A stretch of 10,835 nucleotides of DNA from Phoronis pallida. Taxonomy: Eukaryota > Phoronida > Phoronidae. Location: the NCBI GenBank assembly GCA_028565715.1, contig JAOXYC010224683.1:1-10835 (forward strand), written 5' to 3'. Shown one piece after another: positions 7,934 through 10,835 of the stretch. Position 1 is the first letter of the stretch. Every line of letters begins with the position of its first letter. The translations under genes were made by a program, and so were the position numbers. The notes under the pieces are model-generated. The model was not told the DNA's origin, did not search any database, and was given only the letters and a program-made list of their open reading frames with translations.

Positions 7934-9282
7934 TTAAGGCAACAGCAGCATTCAAAAGACCCTTGAGGAAAAACAGGGAAGAGAAACAAAACGATAACGA
8001 TGAATTGGTACCGGTTCCTCCAACACAGACATCACAATCCAATACTAGAAAGGAACAAGTTCATTCAAATGAGGATGTTATGCATTCAAGTGCCGAAAAT
8101 GTGAGTGCCTTACCGTCAAAAGCATTGGACAATGCTAGCAAATCCGTTCCCAAAACGTCATCGTCCGAGACAAGTGCTCCAAATTGTTCATCAAAAGAAG
8201 AAAGAATATATGAAATGGCAAAGAAGCAAATGGAAGATACCGTTATCCTACCAACGATCAAGGAGAGACAAAACACCACTGGGAGTAAACATACCGGCAC
8301 AGGTAGTGCTGGAAACAAGGTTGGGAATGGTGCCACCGTAACCCAATTGGAGAACAAAAGTTTATCCTGGGCAAGTATTGGGGAATCAGACATATCTGAT
8401 TCGCCAAAAAAGCAGCCCGTTGACGGAACCAGTGAGTCAAACGAGACAACGAGGAGTAACACGACACGCAATTTTAAAAGTATTCTATTATCATTGATGA
8501 ACATGAGCGACACTGGCCCACAGGAAACCATTAGAATAATTATTTTGTTGTTGCAAGACAGGTGTTCGGACTACACGAACGAGGACAGCGTTCAATACTT
8601 CTCCAAACTGCAGGAAACATGTTTACCATCGCTTTCTCGACAAGTGTGGAAAGGTTTCGCAGAAACACTTGTCAAAGAAGATTTTGTTAAAAATATCTAT
8701 TTGAATCTTCTAGAAGCGATAAAAGAAGAGGATTACAAAATCATAACTGATTCAGAAAACATTTTATGCAAGAACTTGGTTTCGTGCATATCACTAATAT
8801 GGAACATGACAGATGTTTCACCAGAATTTTGCCAAGAGGTTTTAAATAATGGTGTTCTTAAATACCATTTGGAAATGTTGGGCGGTAACAGAATTCTTGT
8901 TATCATTGGTAGAGGTATAATAGGTAGTATGACTAATGTATGTCGGTTGGTGGATGCCTATGAAGTTTTGCGGGAATTGAATGCCGTGAACGTCCTGCGA
9001 AATTATTTGGGTTCAGACGATTTCAGAATGCGAACTGATACTCTGTTGACAATGTCCTACATTGTGACTGACGAAGAAAATCAGCTGATACATTCGTCTC
9101 ATGAAAATATGCGTTTTCTTGTGGACTTACTCGAGTGTGCCATAGAAAAGGAATTATCGAAAGAGTTCTTTTATGCCTCTGTTCTAGAACTTTTAATAGG
9201 ACTCAACAATCTTGCTGTAAATGACGACAATAAAAGTCTTATTGTTGAGTGTGGGGCACTGCCTCATTATGTCATGCCTTGA
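7912..9282 (+). CDS. ARM-repeat protein with myristoylation-type N-terminus (456-residue ORF ended by frameshift)
   Basis: The start has a strong context (AAAATGG). The protein begins MGSGTSLIKATAAFKRPLRK: Gly2 and Ser6 fit the N-myristoylation consensus, and the Lys/Arg cluster that follows could support membrane binding. Residues about 25-185 are Ser/Thr/Asn/Lys-rich and likely disordered. About 187-454 are ARM-type helices alignable with the left gene (SPEFCQEVL, VCRLVDAYEVLRELNAV, TDEENQLI, GLNNLAVNDDNK, VECGALPHYV). The tail VMP and the TGA at 9280-9282 follow the frameshift. If translated as read, it would be an ARM-only protein without the TIR domain, which could in principle act as a regulator of full-length partners. 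Confidence 0.75.
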   Translation: MGSGTSLIKATAAFKRPLRKNREEKQNDNDELVPVPPTQTSQSNTRKEQVHSNEDVMHSSAENVSALPSKALDNASKSVPKTSSSETSAPNCSSKEERIYEMAKKQMEDTVILPTIKERQNTTGSKHTGTGSAGNKVGNGATVTQLENKSLSWASIGESDISDSPKKQPVDGTSESNETTRSNTTRNFKSILLSLMNMSDTGPQETIRIIILLLQDRCSDYTNEDSVQYFSKLQETCLPSLSRQVWKGFAETLVKEDFVKNIYLNLLEAIKEEDYKIITDSENILCKNLVSCISLIWNMTDVSPEFCQEVLNNGVLKYHLEMLGGNRILVIIGRGIIGSMTNVCRLVDAYEVLRELNAVNVLRNYLGSDDFRMRTDTLLTMSYIVTDEENQLIHSSHENMRFLVDLLECAIEKELSKEFFYASVLELLIGLNNLAVNDDNKSLIVECGALPHYVMP

Positions 9283-9389
9283 CTGGGAAAACGAAGAAGA
9301 ACAATATCGAGCATCACAAGGCCTTTGGATTCTGGCATTTTCAGATGAAAACAAGGAGGCACTTCGAAAAGAAAAAGGATGCATTGAAG
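9275..9389 (+). CDS. Frameshifted end of first coding exon, right ARM-TIR paralogue
   Basis: This block reads CLDWENEEEQYRASQGLWIL then AFSDENKEALRKEKGCIE in the shifted frame. It corresponds to the last ARM helices of the left gene's exon 1. The expected exon end is GAAG|GCAAGA at 9389/9390, exactly where the left gene has AAAG|GTAATT. It is therefore a GC-type donor in the same position and phase. Confidence 0.75.
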
Positions 9390-9837
9390 GCAAGATAAAA
9401 CTTGTGTTTCATAGATGTTTTCCTGTTTTCAAAAACCAATTCCTTAGATATATCTTATGAAATTCTGTGAACTCTTAGATATACAGTGTATTTTCTGAGC
9501 TATCAAAATAATAATATTTTGATATAGATGACTTTATAGCGAATGTCTTTTAAAATTTGAATCTTGAGTGATTCTGTATACGTCTTGAGTTGAAATGGGA
9601 AAAGTACCTGGTGATGATTATTTTGAGTATGTGTTAGAACATTGAAGTTATCATATTTATGTGATGATTTTCCAAGAACTTTTCAATACTATACTCCTCA
9701 GACAGGACGCCGCTATATCGCTGCTGTGACCGGCTGAGTCGACACAACCAAACCTGTACGTCACATTCATGTTATCAAAGTATGTTTTGTCAATTGTTTT
9801 CAATCTACAATCTCGTCTGCCCTTTCTCTTTATACAG
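9390..9837 (+). other. Intron of right ARM-TIR paralogue with a GC donor (GC-AG candidate)
   Basis: The donor GAAG|GCAAGA fits the known GC-AG class, which needs good pairing at flanking bases. The acceptor CTCTTTATACAG ends at 9837 after a clear pyrimidine tract. No GT donor in the right phase is seen nearby. An open frame crossing the donor to 9460 is intronic read-through. Nothing else is recognised inside. Confidence 0.6.
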
Positions 9838-9948
9838 CTTTGAAGAAACTTGAAGAAAGCAGTTGCGAGAGAATAAAGACGGAAGCGTCTGGTGCATTGT
9901 GGGTTCTGAATGATTCTGAAACAAAGAAAGACGTTGTTCAGTCAAAAG
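9838..9948 (+). CDS. ARM-repeat exon of right ARM-TIR paralogue
   Basis: This 111-bp phase-1 exon reads (A)LKKLEESSCERIKTEASG and continues ALWVLNDSETKKDVVQSK. It is the counterpart of the left gene's 2176-2066 exon (LKKL..., GALVALRDKET...). The donor is AAAG|GTTATC, weaker than the others. No stop or frameshift occurs inside, in spite of the upstream lesion. Confidence 0.82.
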
Positions 9949-10290
9949 GTTATCTGTTTCTGATTAAAATTCAGTAATCTCGCTATCATATAAAAACACA
10001 ATTTTAACAGATTTAACATGTACGAACATTTTATAAACCTGACAAGGATAATGTGTTTATTAATGATTTGAGACCGAGATTATTTTCTCTAAGACAACCT
10101 AGTTAATAAAGATATCAACCTTTGGAAATCCTTCGAGTCATATTCTTACATCTTTTAAGAAATGATTTGTTATCCATGAACCACATAGACATCTTTTTCT
10201 TCAACTTGCAACCATTTTGAAAAGAAATCATTCATACAGTAAAGCATTTGAAATAACATAATACTTACTGGATTTTGTTTTGTTTCAAAG
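9949..10290 (+). other. Intron of right ARM-TIR paralogue before the TIR exon
   Basis: A 342-bp phase-1 intron. The acceptor lies after a T-rich tract, TTTTGTTTCAAAG, ending at 10290. I see no gene or repeat in it. Confidence 0.65.
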
Positions 10291-10413
10291 AGTCCGATAA
10301 AGGCAAACATGTCATGATAAGCTATCAGTGGGATCATCAGAAGATAATGTTATGGGTGAAAAACAAACTGACAGCCTCGGGGTATAACGTGTGGATGGAT
10401 GTGGAAAAAATGG
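10291..10413 (+). CDS. First TIR exon of right ARM-TIR paralogue
   Basis: The exon is 123 bp: (E)SDKGKHVMISYQWDHQ, then IMLWVKNKLTASGYNVWMDVEKM. It is closely similar and equal in length to the left gene's 1390-1268 exon (HVMISYQWD, then WVK..L..GY.VWMD.E.M). The donor is ATGG|GTAAGA. It encodes TIR strands A and B only; the segment with the catalytic Glu is not found before the window end. Confidence 0.85.
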
Positions 10414-10539
10414 GTAAGAACCATTCTGAATACTCAACATTCGACTTAATTCACTCCAGCGAAAGGAGATGTGAATGCGCGTTCACTTCTGACAGGATGT
10501 GGACACATAGAGTGAACCAATCCCTCGCATATCAGCCAC

Positions 10540-10835
10540 CACCTGTACCTAAAACTACTGATATAAGATATTACAGTATACCTTATACTGGTTTATTTAG
10601 TAATAGCTCAAAAGAAATTGAAGCAGTTGTCTATTAAATATTGTAAAACATTCATTGTTCAACTTGTATTTAGCTCAATGTTACGCGCTAAAGATAACAT
10701 TCCATTTGGTCTTAGATGTGTAGTTTATAAGTAAAAATGTAATCACTGTGCAGCGACATACGTCGGTGAAACGACGAGACACATAGCTACTAGGATCAAG
10801 GAACATTTGGTGAGCGATCACAATTCCCATGTCAA
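10540..10835 (+). mobile_element. Penelope-like retroelement remnant: C-terminal linker and GIY-YIG endonuclease fragment
   Basis: The first segment, VPKTTDIRYYSIPYTGLF then SNSSKEIEAVV, lies in one frame up to about 10631. A +1 slip near 10632 leads to KYCKTFIVQLVFSS, then FGLRCVVYK, an in-frame TAA at 10732-10734, then CNHCAATYVGETTRHIATRI and KEHL. The CVVYK / C..C / YVGETTRH....RIKEHL pattern is the GIY-YIG endonuclease region that follows the reverse transcriptase in Penelope-like elements. The frameshift and stop show that it is dead. It sits in sense orientation within the intron after the TIR exon. The left boundary is approximate, and the right side continues off the window. Confidence 0.75.

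Larger units (their letters stand above)
7912..10413 (+). pseudogene. Right ARM-TIR paralogue, frameshifted in the last part of its first coding exon (partial in window)
   Basis: Coding blocks are 7912-9389, 9838-9948 and 10291-10413, and the rest of the TIR domain would lie beyond the window. Exon lengths after the first (111 and 123 bp) and the phase-1 junctions equal those of the left gene. Near 9274 the frame slips. Before it the homology reads VECGALPHYV; after it CLDWENEEEQYRASQGLWIL continues in another frame, matching CLERENQ..QGIWTLAF of the left gene. The reading GTC-A-TGC fits a 2-bp loss in one codon, and exon 1 is 1478 nt where 1480 would keep phase. Downstream exons and most splice signals are intact. 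The lesion is therefore recent, an assembly error, or bypassed by recoding. Function is unproven. Confidence 0.7.

Noticed and set aside
8061-8531. A 156-codon open frame on the minus strand opposite the right gene.
   Set aside because: It is antisense to the Ser/Asn/Thr-rich coding segment, has no recognisable domain, and follows from codon bias of the real gene.
10414-10637. Reading the open frame after the TIR exon as the true C-terminus of the right protein.
   Set aside because: A consensus donor (GTAAGA) ends the exon at the same codon as in the left gene, and the extension is retroelement sequence.
1-10835. A bacterial defence locus (TIR NADase) reading.
   Set aside because: Introns with GT-AG borders, long AT-rich spacers, 5'-UTR introns and a Penelope remnant show animal DNA.

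Overview
The window is animal nuclear DNA. Coding segments are interrupted by introns with GT-AG borders (one GC-AG candidate), long tracts are AT-rich and non-coding, and retroelement debris is present. The gene family (armadillo repeats joined to a TIR domain, with no SAM domain between) and the Penelope-like remnants point to an aquatic invertebrate. The phylum cannot be fixed from the sequence alone.

Layout. (1) Positions 3902 down to 286, or beyond position 1, on the minus strand: an apparently intact ARM-TIR gene with at least five coding exons. Exon 1 carries a disordered N-terminus and most ARM repeats, one 111-bp exon adds another ARM repeat, and three exons build a complete TIR domain. 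A perfect splice donor just before the first stop codon and a strong acceptor at 22-20 suggest that the gene may continue out of the window. (2) Positions 4070-7500: a non-coding intergenic region. It holds a diverged direct duplication of about 300 bp (5798-6450) and a foldback of two inverted units (6471-6950) that resembles Penelope pseudo-LTRs, with hammerhead-like cores and a small promoter-like block. (3) Positions 7912 to the right edge, plus strand: a divergently oriented paralogue. It has the same exon lengths and intron phases, but a net -2 frameshift near 9274 stops its ORF before the last ARM repeat and the TIR domain. Its ARM exon (9838-9948) and first TIR exon (10291-10413) are still intact. 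The rest of its TIR domain is not visible before the window ends. (4) Positions about 10540-10835: the decayed C-terminal part of a Penelope-like ORF with GIY-YIG endonuclease features, lying in the intron after the first TIR exon.

TIR domains of the SARM1 type hydrolyse NAD+. The left gene keeps a Cys-x-x-Glu motif where the catalytic glutamate is expected, so it is a candidate NADase or immune/cell-death adaptor regulated by its ARM repeats. The two genes form a head-to-head pair from a local duplication. One looks whole; the other has a potentially membrane-targeting N-terminus and is broken, or is read as an ARM-only protein.
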